A DNA stretch of 64,000 nucleotides, taken from assembly GCA_029959195.1 (NCBI GenBank), contig CP114117.1, forward strand, positions 3,038,001 through 3,102,000, in the 5' to 3' direction. The notes under the pieces were generated by a model, which did not search any database, was not told the DNA's origin, and saw only the letters and a program-made list of their open reading frames with translations. Positions 23,701-36,022 of this stretch are shown one piece after another; position 1 is the first letter of the stretch; every line of letters starts with the position of its first letter. The DNA is from Dictyophora rubrovolvata (taxonomy: Eukaryota; Basidiomycota; Agaricomycetes; Phallales; Phallaceae). A program made the translations under genes and the position numbers.

Positions 23701-26700
23701 AGTGGTCCCTTCAGCTATTCGAGTATTAAAATTAAAGATTTCTATTTATGTATGTGATACAAACGGGCTTACCGGTATTTATGGTACGCCACCGGGTAAC
23801 CTCTTCGACAGTTTTGGTCCCTGTTTGCGCAAATTCACGTTCCGAGAATCCGGTGCTTTGTCCAGCTTGAGTCACGCCCTCGCTTAGGTACTCTTGGACA
23901 TCCTGCGACTGAATTTGCCCTCTCACGTTTTGAACTATGGCATTGGAAGTATTTGATTTGATTTCAAAAGATACATCTTGCCCTATGAAAGAGAGGGTTC
24001 AGGAATTAAAAAGGGCGAACTAAATTTCTGAGAAGTCTCCACATACGAGTGGAAGTCCGCAAAGCTGCCGAAGATGCGGGAGGAGCGGGCACCGGGACTA
24101 CGTCTGAATCCACTGGGGTTGAGACATTGCCCCCTGATGCTTTATCCTCTTCTGCCGTTAGCTCATTATGAACTAGCGTAGTCTGACTATAACCTTGAGA
24201 TTGGGCTTGGGATCCAGATGTAGCAACGTCAATCGCCGAGGCTTCAGTAAAAGAAGTACTGGTGATTATTGCGTTCGAAGTATGCAATCCAGCGACGGCT
24301 TCATTAACTAAGTTAGTCTTTCAGTGAAGGAAGAAATTATCTTGAAAGTACTTACAGGTCGCATTGACTTCCACATCGCGCGAACTAGAAATTTGTGGGG
24401 TTGCATTTGAGACAATAATGTCCGTCGATTGCCAAGTCTCGCCTCCGACTATGATCGTTTCAGTGCTGGAAGGACCGACCTCAGCTGACTGCGCGACGGT
24501 ATGTTCTTCGCTGGTAGTCGAGATAACGGCTTCTTTTTCTACTCGCACCGCTTCAGATTTCGAGACATCACGTTCAATGACAACTCCTTCAGTCCGCACA
24601 GGACCGGGCACGGGTAGTTGCATTTCCAATCGTCCTTCGCCAATGGATATAGGGGCGTCGTTCACTATTTGCTCCACTTCGGACTTGGAGACCTCGCTGT
24701 TAATTGTGATTCCTTCTGTACGTACGGGACCGACCCCAGCTGCTTGTGCTTCAGTAGACTTCATAGTTTCACCCGCTTCGACCACAGACTTTGAGACCTC
24801 CCTTTCGACGACAATCCCGTCAGATATAACATCTTCGCTTCTTATTTGCTCCGCTCCAGACTTCGAGATAGTCGCAACGCTTTCTACAGCAGACACTGTT
24901 TGAGCTGATGTTACGGCAGATCCGGTAACCACTATGCCTGCAGAGCTTGTCGAAAATTCTGTCGCAGCTGTCAATGCCTCGGTGGTTGTAACTCCGGGGG
25001 TGGAGGATTTCGAGACACTATCCACCGTAGTGCCGGCCGTCACGGCCACCCCAGTTACATTCTTGGATGAACCGGAAGCTTCGGCTACGGTCTCTATAGC
25101 ATCATTTTGCGAAAGTTGAGCTGTCGCAGCAGCTTGCTCGATTGTGTGCTGCGCTGAACCTTCAGCTGCTGTTTGGGTAGTGCTCCGGGCCGTCTCTTGC
25201 ATGGACCCAGCAACTAACGTAGTTGTCACATCTTGATGACGATCTAAAAGAGACTTTGAAGTAGACGTCTGTTCAGATATAGAGGTAGCCTGGTTTGAGG
25301 ACGAAGAAACTGATTCCATAACTCCCCTCTCCTCAGAAATAGAGACATTCTGAACACCCAAAGCTTGGGCTGCAACATTCTTTATAAGCGAACCGGCAGA
25401 GTGCTTGATAGCCTCGGTGATGGTCTCACCATCGAGGACGTTCTGGACAGCTTCAACCGCAGCGCCTGTGAGTGCCTGAACCACTATCGAAGCTGAGTCA
25501 CTTCCGACAGAAGACAATTGACCAGCTACACTTTCGATATCGGCAGAAGTTTCGTTTTCTTCTACTTCTACGACCTTGCGCGCGGCGACGTTAATGACAG
25601 TGTGACTTTGACCCGGCGACACAAAAGTCTCTGAGCTGACTGTAGACGTAGGGCTGGCTTGACCCGTGATTTGACTGATAAAAAGTGTTTCCTGCTTTAT
25701 GTCGCTTTGTTGTGAAGACGAAGAGGTCTCCCCAGCAATGGTAAGACCTGGCGTAGGGATACCTAATGATCTTGATTGGCTTTCAATATTTTCGTCGCTG
25801 AGGGAAGGCGAACCTGAAGTAACAGAATGTGACTCCATAGCTTTGATTTCTGAAGTTCCTGCGATCGAAATGGACTTAGACCCAGTGTCAACGACGTGTT
25901 GGACGCTGGGCAAAGAAAAGCGGACCTCCTTCCTTGAGTTAGCATCCTTCTCGACACCAACTAGATAAAGATGTTAGTAGAGAATGATGAAAGCCGAAAA
26001 AATGCACCGACTCTTTTCTGATACCTCTCGTGCGACATCCACCGTTTCGGCCACTTTACGCTGCGTGACGATCTCACGCGACTCTGAGTTATTAGGACGG
26101 TCATTGGGTGCATGCTCGACCTATAGAATATACTAAACTGACCTATAGTGCTCTTACTTGGGTTAGAACTTGAGCCGGAGCCTTGCCAAGGAAAGCCTGT
26201 TATTCCTGAATCAGTACTTCCGGATGAACTTCCCAAAAAGGTTGTCGAAGTATTCAAGGCGGAAGAGCCTAATAAAACGTTTCAGTAAATTACAATAGCA
26301 TAGTTTGCAATATTGGTATACCGCCAACAGGAACAGGGGTAGGCTCGGGTGATACACTTGGTATAGCATCAGATGAGATCGATCTCGCAATATCCAAGGT
26401 TGGCATAATTAATTCTACAATAACTAATCGTTAAAAACTATATACCAATAGATATAATCGACTGCACCAGGAGCAGAGGGACCCGCAGGGATAGCTGTAG
26501 TAGGCCTCGGAACAGGAGCTCCCGGGACACAAGAAACGTCGGGTTGAGGCACGAAGCCAGGAGGGATGCCTGGAAGTAAACGCAGGTCATCTCTGCTTGC
26601 TCAAGTAATAAATAAAATGTATAGATACCTCGAGGAGACGATACCGAGACCGAAGGCATTGAGCCTGCTGATCGAGACGCAGGTAATGTGGGTAACATAG

Positions 26701-29121
26701 AAGTAGTTTTTGTCCAGGCATCATTTGTAGGGAATAATCCTTCTTTGATGGCGACGGACGAATGACCAGCTTCTAAATTTCTAACCGCGGCATCTAGGCG
26801 CAAGAATGAACCAGAAGAAAATACACCAATGTCAACTGATATACCATGGTTTCCTCCTGTAACGGAGTGGACACTTCTTCCAATTCCGGACGAGATCGCT
26901 TCATAAATTGAGTGCGACGAACCATGCTCCACAACATCGGAAGCAGGAATACTCCCTTGGACTACCCGCTGAATATGAGATACTCCTAAGCACGAACATC
27001 AGAGATCGTAATCACAATAAACAAGGAAATCGGGAAATGAGCACCAACCTATATGGGTCGATGAAGGTGGATTCAACATCGGCGAAGCACCGATATTAGC
27101 CTGAGGGACGCTTTGAACCGTAGGTATATCTCGAGAGGTGATTTGCGTTTGATGAGATGGGACTAATCATCGTGAGGACGACGTTTATGAATGTGGATGC
27201 TGATGCTCACCAACAGGAATGAAGTTCGCTGAGGGATTCGCTGTCGACACGGCCGAAGGCATCGAAAACCTATTTTGATGCGTTCCTGTTGGAATGCACC
27301 TCGAGTGTTCTATACACTAGATGAGAAACAGTGTGGTACTATAATTACAATAAAACCTACCAATCGAGACATGCGGCTGAGAATTGTAATCAAATTGAGA
27401 GATGGACGGTGGAAGAGTTCCTCCGGACGGAATAAGAGCAGCCGGAGGAATTGCATTTGAACTGCTAGGAACTGTGCAACAATAGTTCAATGTCAATCAA
27501 ACTAGGACTGCGGTAGAGAAAGAGACTGCATACCCTGGCCAGTGTGTAGGACACCGTTAACCCCTGTTTGAGAATCAAACGGCAGTGAAGATGTAAATCC
27601 GACTGGCGGAGGACCATGGGCGACAGGAACTGTTCTTGTGTCGCCCAAGAACGGCACCGAGAGACTAGGCTCTGGAATAATATGAGAAGGTTCTAACGAT
27701 GGGTCAGTTAACGATCAGAAACAATCAGTAGAAATACCGGAATAAAGATTTTCGGCAGAATAATGAACATGAGAAATATTGTCCAGCAAAATAGGGTTAT
27801 TCATAGGCATAGTAATAGGCATAGACGTAACAGAAGATTGATGGTTAACTGTTATAGGTGTTTATCGTGATTCGCAGATAAAAGCATCGTACACTTACCC
27901 ATAGACGGAGCACCCGCGTCCAAAGTCATTGACGGATATTCATATTCAGGTACTGGTACGGGCATAGCAGAACTAAAGGGTTCCCCTCCAAGAAAAGTAT
28001 TAATGGTAGGATCCATGAAGGCTGAGCAAGGAACTTCGAGAGACGCTGTTGGGAAGACATTAAGATGGAATGTGAACATACGAAAGAAAGACACACAGCT
28101 AGGTATGACATGAGGACCCATAGAAGAAGAATCCAAACCGAAACAAGACGAAACAGACTGGCAAGCTGGCATAGTAGGAACATTATCAGGAATATACGCC
28201 CCTGATACCGCTAATATGAAAGATGAACAAAACTGCCTCGCACATAGGGAAGAAAAATGCAGACTAACTTCCATGGTTGCAGAACGCAGGCGCCGACACG
28301 TTCTGCATATGTATCTGATAGAAGCGTCGTTGTATATCGGTATAACGGATATTTGACATTACGGTTGAACGCACAACACCAACAGGCTGAGAGGTACCTT
28401 CGAAAATAGCTCTAGCGTTAGTAAAATTGGATGCAAAGACAGATTCTTGGCTAGAGACGATGTATTCTTCTTGGTATGATTGAAAAGGAGACCTCGCAAA
28501 AATGGAAGGATCCGAGTGAGGGTTCATGTTGTGAGAATATACCGGGTGTCCATGACACACAGTACTCGAACCAAAGTGACTTTTTTGTTGGAATGGATCA
28601 AATGAACATTGCTTGATATTTCGGATAGTATAGCGAATAACATAATCACCGCCATCTTGACGACGTTCTAGAATGACGCACTACAAGTTTTGATCGCAAT
28701 CAATGCCAAAGCAAAATACGCTCATTTTAATTCACGAAATACCTCTGTACCAGGCTTGATTTCAGAGGGGATATCACGGCCAAATCTTCCATACGGTTGA
28801 TCTGTCCACACTAGACTATGTTCACTGTGACTAGCGCAAGTCGCATTATGGTCAGCTCGATGCATCAGAATGGAGGGCTGAACGTTTCCGGAGATGAACA
28901 ACTTGTCGTTATAAGGAACGACGTCGACGTCAGAGGCGAGACCGAAAAGATGGATTCGAAGCTCAAAGATTGCGCCAGATTGTAAGGAAATGGAAATTCT
29001 GCAAGGGGAATATTAAACATCATCAAAACAAAACAAACTTTTTGAAAGATCACAAAGAGTCGGTGAACGTGTAAACTACGTACTGTGGAACAAAGGGATT
29101 TTCTGGTGGATGGTTGTGCAT
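17757..29121 (-). CDS. Giant Ser/Thr/Ala/Val/Glu-rich protein of unknown function
   Basis: A single gene of roughly 20 exons and about 3,200 residues, not assigned to a known family. Exon 1 (29,084-29,121) gives MHNHPPENPFVPQ. Exon 2 (28,743-28,998) gives a folded-looking segment with FELRIHLFG, LVWTDQPYGRFGRDIP and KPGTE. Exon 3 (from 28,680) opens CVILERRQDGGDYVIRYTIRN. This N-terminal unit is shared with the small gene at 30,018. The rest is low complexity, rich in S, T, A, V, E, with internal repeats at 20,450-21,290 and 24,540-24,800. I checked the joins at about 24,340, 23,710, 22,670, 22,270, 21,910, 20,320 and 18,040; each has GT/AG borders, a 45-75 bp intron and a continuous frame, so it is not several pseudogenes. 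No signal peptide or membrane segment is visible, which argues against a wall adhesin despite the composition. The start was chosen by match to the paralogue; an upstream ATG at 29,240 exists. Confidence 0.75.
20450..21290 (-). repeat. Tandem coding repeat in the giant gene (about 210-231 bp units)
   Basis: Four units begin near 20,450, 20,680, 20,912 and 21,125; the last is partial. Each encodes a variant of VSKVEENES...MVLGATVQDT...VESSNESISQASAQGN..SATVETSATSERQTETxETSA. One unit is shorter by about 7 codons. Frame is kept in all of them. Confidence 0.85.
24540..24800 (-). repeat. Second, shorter coding repeat in the giant gene (about 40 residues)
   Basis: The translation shows recurring GPVRTEGITINSEVSKSEVEQ and GPVRTEGVVIERDVSKSEAVR, with a weaker third copy ISDGIVVEREVSKSVVE. 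These are tandem units of a different type from those at 20.5-21.3 kb. Confidence 0.75.
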
Positions 29122-30017
29122 ACTGCCAACGACGTCAGTGAGACATGGAATAGCAGATCGTCTAAGGTAAAAGAATAAAAAAGTTCGCCCACAACCCTTC
29201 TGAAAACAACAGCGACTGGAAGTTTTACTATTGGTGCCATGATTGACAATTCAGTGTGCAAAATCACCCTGAACCAGGGACCTGGCGTCAGAAGCGGAGA
29301 AAGTTACACACCGCTCTTCACCTCCATATTCATCGAATTGACCCTTCGCAAAGTCAATCAATACTCCAAATTAAGAACGCCGGGAACGCTTCTGAAAGGG
29401 CTTTTCGGCCCGTCGTGAGTACGCGAGGCATAAAAACGTTGAAAAGGCATGGAAACGGACAGCGCATCGGTCTAGATGTCACCCTCTGGAGGTGGCCCTG
29501 TCAAATTCTGGGGGTGGCCTGTTCTGCTGAGCAAGACACCTGTCAAATTCTGGAGGTTGACGCGTTGACGTGAGAGCAATGTTGGCCTACAGTAGCTTAC
29601 AGTTCATAAGTTTGATGCCCAATTCGCTGAGGAACATCAGGGAACATCTTCGAACGCACGTTGAATGAATAAACAAGTAAAGCCGAACAATCTCGTGCGT
29701 GATCTACGATTGGTTGCTAACCATGCGCCGAACATGATTCAGATGTATATTGACACATTGACATACGATGGTCTACGACGGCCTGTTTCTCGGCGTTTCA
29801 CAGCAGACAAATATCCGTTTTAATTGTGTTCACGCAGCCCTCAATTCATCGGTTAACTGATCACATCCTGGTTGGAGGGTCGCTTTGGTCCCTACTCACG
29901 ATTAGCGCTTACTCTGAAGACTTAGCCAAATTGACATAAATTGCGCCCCTTTCGAGTTGCTCTTTCCTTCAGCTCTCAGCCCTCACTTCCCACCTCACAC
30001 CTCTTCTCTAAATCGAC
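29122..30017. promoter_or_regulatory. Shared upstream region between the divergent paralogues
   Basis: About 900 bp lie between the two ATGs of the head-to-head pair. A partial direct repeat, CTGTCAAATTCTGG, occurs at about 29,498 and 29,542. The 80 bp before 30,018 are C/T-rich, as is usual before highly expressed basidiomycete genes. No other gene is supported here. Bidirectional control is an inference from position only. Confidence 0.4.
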
Positions 30018-30831
30018 ATGCCAATCCACACTCTCAGCAACCCCTTTGTTCCACGGTTTGTCCGAAAGAATCCTTCATCTCGACTTCAGCTCTAACGATT
30101 TTGTGATCTTCCTAGCTCCTCCGTTATGAGGTACCCTAACGGAACCTTTGAACTGCGTTTGCACGTTCATGGAGTGCCCTCTGATGTTCAAATGGTTGCT
30201 CATGACAACTATGTCCTCGTCACGGGTCGTATTGTACCCCGTGCGCGCATCGACGCACAAGGACGCGTGTCTACCCTCTTATGGTCCGACTACCCTTGCG
30301 GCTACTTTGGCCGTGACATCCCGTTGAACTTGAACCCCTCCACTGAGGTAAACTTTAGCTCCGACGAGACGCGCAAAAGCAAAAACTGTCGCCTAATTTT
30401 TTTCTCAGGTTCTCGTCCTTGAAAAGCGTCAAGATGCTGAAGACCTTGTCATCAGATATACTCTTCGTCCCAAGGCCCTTGCCTACAACTGCGCCCCATT
30501 TGCTCGCGTCGATCAATTCAGTGCTCGTCCTTATGCCCAATCTCTCTACAACGACGCTTTTGCTGCAACAGCCAACTATTCAGCATGCGGTAAAGGTGCC
30601 GCTTGTGCATGCGGATCCCAACAAGCCACACAAGTCCCATACGCTCTCAGCACCGGCGTCCCCATCGCAGGTTACGCTCCTGCTGCCGGATACACATTCC
30701 CTCAGCCTGCTGTTGCTACCGAGACTGCTGGACTTCATGCTGGTTTCTCTGCTCACGTCGGAAACGCCGAAGTTAGCGCTAACGTAGCTGAGGGCGTCAC
30801 ACTCAAAGAAGGCGTCGCCACTATCATTTAA
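30018..30831 (+). CDS. Small paralogue of the giant protein's N-terminal domain, unknown function
   Basis: Three exons (30,018-30,055, 30,131-30,347, 30,409-30,831) encode 225 residues: MPIHTLSNPFVPR, then FELRLHVHGVPSDV, LLWSDYPCGYFGRDIP, NPSTEV and LVLEKRQDAEDLVIRYTLRPK, followed by an Ala/Gly/Tyr-rich tail with a CGKGAACACGSQQ cluster, ending KEGVATII. The segments match MHNHPPENPFVPQ, FELRIHLFG, WTDQPYGRFGRDIP, KPGTE and ILERRQDGGDYVIRYTIRN in the adjacent giant gene. Both first introns fall at the same codon and phase, and the first exon is 38 nt in both. C/T-rich upstream DNA and C-ending codons (GTC, GCC, CTC, ACC) are common here, hinting at strong expression. No signal peptide or membrane segment. 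No known family recognised. Confidence 0.85.
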
Positions 30832-31457
30832 AAAGTATTCATGTATTGATTTCTTGCTCTAAGGACAATTTAGTTGACTATTTGTTCCGTGCTCTGGGGT
30901 TCACGGAAAGCATGTCATGTCATATACTTTTTTTCTTCTTTGGAATAAGATGACTTTTGGCGCCTTTACCTAAATAAGGAAAGTGCAACGTGCAACCCAG
31001 CCATTGGGCTTGTTGCAAAAACGTCTTAACTGTGCTGTAACAAAGGCTATGTAATTATGTGAAACATTTGCTTCGATAAGTGATACTTCAAATACGCTTA
31101 CCGTTCAAACAAACCTAAACTCAGAATGGAGCCGTTAAGGGTAGTACCGGACCTTCTTGAGTTCTCAGGTAAATGTTTTATCATCAACTGTGAATGCGAG
31201 TAAAATGACCTATGACCCCGATAAAGATGTGATAAAACCAAAAAAAATCATAATCACCCCGCATATATGAGGTGAAAGCGTACAAGTGACGATCACAATG
31301 TGATGTCAAGAAGGAATGACCATTGACACCACGGAAACTATTGAGAAGCGCCGACAAGCTTGGAGCACACTCGGATTGTCTCTGTGATAATTCGATCTGA
31401 GCTCAATTCGACCGCACCAATGACCACTAGAAAGCGCGGAGTGAACTCCGCGGGGGA
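30832..31457. other. Intergenic DNA
   Basis: 3' flank of the small paralogue. No gene or repeat recognised before the solo LTR. Confidence 0.4.
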
Positions 31458-31462
31458 CCTTG

Positions 31463-31736
31463 TGTAAGAGTCTGGACTCTTATCCGAGTTCCCCGAGTCG
31501 GAGACTACAGACGTAGTCAAGTTGTCCTACTTTCATTTATTCTTTGTCTTTATTAATAGTTTCTTTCCATAAGTTTCCTTTTATTTCTTATTAGATAATC
31601 TTTCTTTTTCTTATAAATACTCGAGATGTAGATATTTTATTCTTTAGCTTCTAATTCTACGAAGGTTACTACACTCATTGTTGTCTGATCCTCGTTTTAT
31701 CTGAAGTTCTTGTGTAAAAGTCTTCTGACTTTTACA
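31463..31736 (+). mobile_element. Solo LTR (LTR retrotransposon fossil), 274 bp
   Basis: It begins TGTAAGAGTC and ends GACTTTTACA, so it has TG...CA borders with short inverted ends. It is flanked by a perfect 5-bp duplication, CCTTG (31,458-31,462 and 31,737-31,741). An internal TATAAATA lies near 31,612. No internal retrotransposon genes lie next to it, so this is a recombined remnant. The perfect target duplication suggests moderate to young age. It is a different family from the LTRs at 53-60 kb. Confidence 0.85.
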
Positions 31737-31919
31737 CCTTGCTCCCTCTTCAACGTGGCGAATAGAACGAAATATTCTGGCGAGATAGGAACAAAGATTA
31801 AACATTGCTATATACATTCAAATTATTATTTTATTCATATTGCATTCTGAATAAAAATCTCTTGGTGTTAGCTAAAGAACGACATTTCTACAAATGTTCT
31901 TAACAATTTTTGGGGTAAG

Positions 31920-32760
31920 TTCTAAGTTCTCTGTCGAAGAAGCTGGACTTTCTGAGATCCAAGATGGCATGTTAGTTGTTTTAAGTAATGCGATCCAGTT
32001 CCGATTGTGATTGCAACCAGCCAGAGATTATTTTGAGAGAGAAAGAAAAAGAGAGGAGAGGGGAAGTACATACTGCATCTTTGATGACATAACGAACTTT
32101 GCTCGCGATCTTGTTAACCTTTGAAGTAACGGTAGCTAGTTGTGCTTCGTTCGTGAGAGTTGGTAGATCGTGAATTCCGGCCCCCCTCATCACTGCCTAA
32201 ACAGGTTGGAACGTCTGAAGAGAATGCATGGAATAAATAATAGTAATGAGAAACCACGACGAATGCGGACCATGCAGATTTACACTTTTTCAAGTCTTAG
32301 CAACGTAAGTATGGAGAAAATCCGAATTTCCAGGTGTACGCTTGAAGATTCACGTTTAATCCTCGAGAAGCGGTATAAGACACATTTTTAAACGGTTTTT
32401 CAATTGCACAACGCATAGCTGAGTTTTCTGTGTACAGTAGAACTTGACACTGAAGAAAACCCGCCTGATATAGATAAATCCAAATGAAAAAACCAGTTGA
32501 GAGGGGGCGGGACGTGGTCTATTTTACATACCTCAATGAAAGTTTGGATAAATATCTGCTTCGATGTCTGCAAATCCCGGTACTTTGACTTCCAATACAT
32601 TGATGAATTTCTTAGTCCTCACTACTGAATGAGTATGTTTATGACCACTGACAGACTTTCGTCGAGGCTCCGGCTCGAGACTATCACAGCCTGAGTTATC
32701 TGGAGAACCAGGTGGTGCGGAATGGAAAGACGTTGTCAAGTGCCCAGGTTTAGTCCTTCA
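31920..32760 (-). other. Possible small or decayed gene (unrecognised)
   Basis: Minus-strand segments are plausible as exons: one around 32,533-32,739 with SLEPEPRRKSVSGHKHTHSV and KFINVLEVKVPG, one near 32,410-32,460 with GFSSVSSSTVHRKLSYA, and one ending near 32,080 with LTNEAQLATVTSKVNKIASK. No coherent splice chain or family could be established, so this may be a remnant. Confidence 0.25.
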
Positions 32761-32859
32761 GGTTATTACAAAATCAAAGATGATATACCTGTTTACACTT
32801 CGCGCGTTAGAATGTTCAAACATTCAATATTCATGTCTCAATCCTCCTAACTCGAGCAT

Positions 32860-33070
32860 GGACGGAGAAGGAAAGCAACAGAAGACTGGTGTTGGCCCAG
32901 CATTGGCTGCGGAGTAGGCACCAACTAACTAAATCACAAAATGCTGATTTACTGGCATTTTTTAGAAGAAAAAGGTGAAGGAGTTGACATTGATCTCAAG
33001 GACAGAAGTCCCTATGAGAAGACGGAAGAGGAAGTGACACTGTACAGTTGTGTTAGGATACGAGGATAGG
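32860..33070 (+). CDS. Possible very small protein (about 52 residues)
   Basis: An ATG at 32,860 opens MDGEGKQQKTGVGPALAAE. An intron ending at about 32,969 would continue in frame with EKGEGVDIDLKDRSPYEKTE to a stop near 33,070. The charged composition is gene-like, but there is no family match and the acceptor choice is arbitrary. Confidence 0.25.
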
Positions 33071-34059
33071 CGCTAGGATATCAACTATCCGTGCCTGCAA
33101 GTGTCTTTTGCGCATTTTGACAGCGGAAGTGACCTTGGCGGAGCAAGGTGATGATCCAAGATCCTCTCTGGTAGGAGGCGGGCCGCGGGGGCGCGCGACT
33201 CGGCCTACAGGTTATAATATCGTAAATATCGAGCCTTAAGTTCTCTCCCCGAGGAAAAAGCCCATCAACAAACTTGTTGTAGAAAATTTCAAGTGATCAT
33301 TCATGCCACCTGACATAAAGTGTCGGTCAAAGTATCGATGGGTACTATTACAAGCTGAAACACTGAAGTTTGAACGTTGTTATGCTATATTCGAACCGCG
33401 AGATAACAGCACAATTTTCTCATCCGGAAAGACTTCAAAATAAGGGAAGAATCAATCGAGCGCAAAAGTAGGCTGCATGAAGTCAGATTAGGAGTTGTTT
33501 GGGCGAGATGTGCTTAGGCTACTGACCTCAGGATGTGCACTTGGAGGCCCTGAACCTCATTGTTTTACTACTTGACCGAGTGCCTAACGAATGATGCCAC
33601 TAATTTTGTAAGAATTGAATGCGAACAAACGTATTGTTTACTAGTAGCTCAATGAGGCATCTCAAGGTTATGATATCGGCTAATACGGCAGGTGTACTTG
33701 GACAGCGGGCAATGTTCCAGTTCGATGGACATTGAAGCTTTTGCTCGGGAAATAGCCAAACTAATTGCCAGTGCCCGTACACGATCTTATGTCATATGTA
33801 AGTCGAGTTCTGGAATAACGAAGACGAGACTGCCATAAAGACAGGTTATCCGCGCCCGAAAAGTTGACTCGGGGCAACCCGTTAATGCTCTTCCGCACAG
33901 ATTAATTCACATGAAACGGTCACCTCTGATGTATAAATCTTCGACTTGCTTTTTAGTAACATAAAAAAAATTTGACTCGCTTCTTAGTAAAAACACGATA
34001 TGAAATAAAGCGAAGGCACGAACACATTACATACAAAGGGCAAACGTTCATAATTGTGT
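33071..34059. other. Gene-poor DNA
   Basis: No gene recognised. A short G/C-rich patch (33,175-33,210, GGCGGGCCGCGGGGGCGCGC) stands out against the A/T-rich surroundings. Confidence 0.4.
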
Positions 34060-34690
34060 CAAGGATGTTTTCTGACCTTGGGGTAACCTCCCCTGTCCAA
34101 GGAAGAAGCTCTAAAAACATAATGGCAAAATGAGTGAAACCACTGATCGACCACGAGGTGCCAATGTTTTGAATTGTGAATTCCTTTTCTTTTGGCGCAG
34201 CAATTGTCATGTGTATGAGCCTTACTTGGAATTCTGGCAATGCAACACGGGTCTTCTAACAACCCATAAGCACGTCATAAACACGATAGAAGAGAAAATC
34301 TACATTAAAGGAACCGTGTTGATTCTTGCCTTGCTACAAGTTTTCCGTTCGGTATGAATCTGGCACCCAGCGAGCAAAACTACTCGTGTGAAACCCGTTT
34401 GAAGGGCGAATTCATCGAACAGCATGTGAGGGGGTAGTGAAATTTGATTATATTTTTCCGTTATTCAATGACCGAGACCTGTATTTGCATTAATTTTTCA
34501 ACCATTTAGTGTGACTGAAGCAGACGTGGTATTGTTCTCTCACGAAAACATGCATGCTTCGCCAACCAATTTGTAGAAGTGTATCCGGGATTATAATCTT
34601 TGAAAGATGACCATCCCTTAGTCGAGGACCACCAACACATCCGCAAGGACAGGCTCGAGAATTGTGCGGAGCTTGGGGATAAACCAAATA
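34060..34690 (-). repeat. Diverged duplicated block, copy 1
   Basis: On the minus strand this block reads, in order, GGATGTGTTGGTGGTCCTCG, TTGGTTGGCGAAGCATG, GACCCGTGTTGCATTG and CCTCGTGGTCGAT. The same order of near-identical strings recurs at 35,150-35,720. A minus open frame just upstream (34,618-34,812, ESLKAMRLGMFRNFEL) looks Leu-rich like an F-box/LRR gene fragment, but this is weak. Confidence 0.5.
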
Positions 34691-35149
34691 AGGATGCCTA
34701 AATTTTTAATGGGATGAAGTAGCCCGTATACTGAGTCTGCCAATTCGAAGTTCCTGAACATGCCTAATCGCATGGCCTTCAGGCTTTCAGGTAATTTCAA
34801 CGATCTTTTCAACGCGTCATCGGCGGGATTTAGATTACAATATTGGTCATTTAAGCAGGTCTCTAGAAGACTTAAGGTCAGCTGGTAAAGACTGCTTCAG
34901 ATTCATATAATGGCTTAATGTTAAGGTTCAATGTTAAGATTCAAGGGGACCACTATATAAAGTAGGCGTTGTTAACTCTGAAACTGGCAAGTGTATAGTT
35001 GTTTACTTCCTTCCCTTCAAAAATTATTAGCATCATTGTCTAGGATGAAATAAGAAACCACATATACATGTACATCACAAAGAGTGAAAGCGCGTGTAGT
35101 TAATTTGATTGTCAAAACGTTTTCAAGGGCTCGGAGAGCATCTTCCGAG

Positions 35150-35720
35150 GAGCCGGAGCACAATAATAAAATTTATCGACCACGAGGAGTCAAAGTAGAG
35201 GCACTTAATAAGCGTAAAGTAAGAAATTTTCTTTTTTTGGAGCAATATTTGTCATCCAAGCCAGCACGAACCTCAGCCGAGGTTGGGACAATGCAACACA
35301 AGTCTCCAAGCCACCCATAATGATAATACTGAGAATATCGACGACAAAAGCCACGTTGAATAGGACGTTTGAGAACCTGTTTGATGAAACTACCTTTGTG
35401 GTGAAGCATGTTCACTTGAAAAGCGTGTATGAGGAATTGCTTGGACAGAATGAACGGTCCCAGTAATTAGTCGTCACTCTCCTACGCCGAGGACTGAGGT
35501 TGCCTGGTCGTCTGCGACAAACCGAATACTGTACACAATACCGATGTATCAAGCAATCGTGGAAGTGTCTGACGTGCTCGCTTTGTAGAATCCACGCGTG
35601 CTTCGTCAGCCAATCAGAACTCGCCCTTTGGGGACAATGTATTCTGGATATTGTTTAAATGATAGCCAGCCATTAATCGAGGATCATCAATACATCAATG
35701 GGGGCAAGAATTGCAGCCAC
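35150..35720 (-). repeat. Diverged duplicated block, copy 2
   Basis: Matches copy 1 in order: TGATGTATTGATGATCCTCG, TTGGCTGACGAAGCACG, GACTTGTGTTGCATTG and CTCGTGGTCGAT. It is too diverged and gapped to be recent. Both copies are direct repeats about 1 kb apart and probably derive from one gene family. Confidence 0.5.
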
Positions 35721-36022
35721 GGAACTCGGGGAAGAACAAAGACGAGGACTCTGGGGATGGGGCAGGTTCGAGAAAAAATATAGTCCGTCGTCGGCGAGGG
35801 TGGAAAAGAGTTTTAGACGTGGACTGCATGGAATTTCCATTATCGGGGTGCGATAAGCAGTTGTTAGGATTCTTGATATTCTTTGAGATCAAGGTTCCTT
35901 GCTGCCAGAACCATTCCCTTGGGCCAATGGCTGCAGAGACAAACGCAGATTGGCCCCGCAGCATGACTAATCCACTCGGATCGCTCCGCTTGCGACCCTT
36001 CTGATTGGGTGACCGCGTCACG

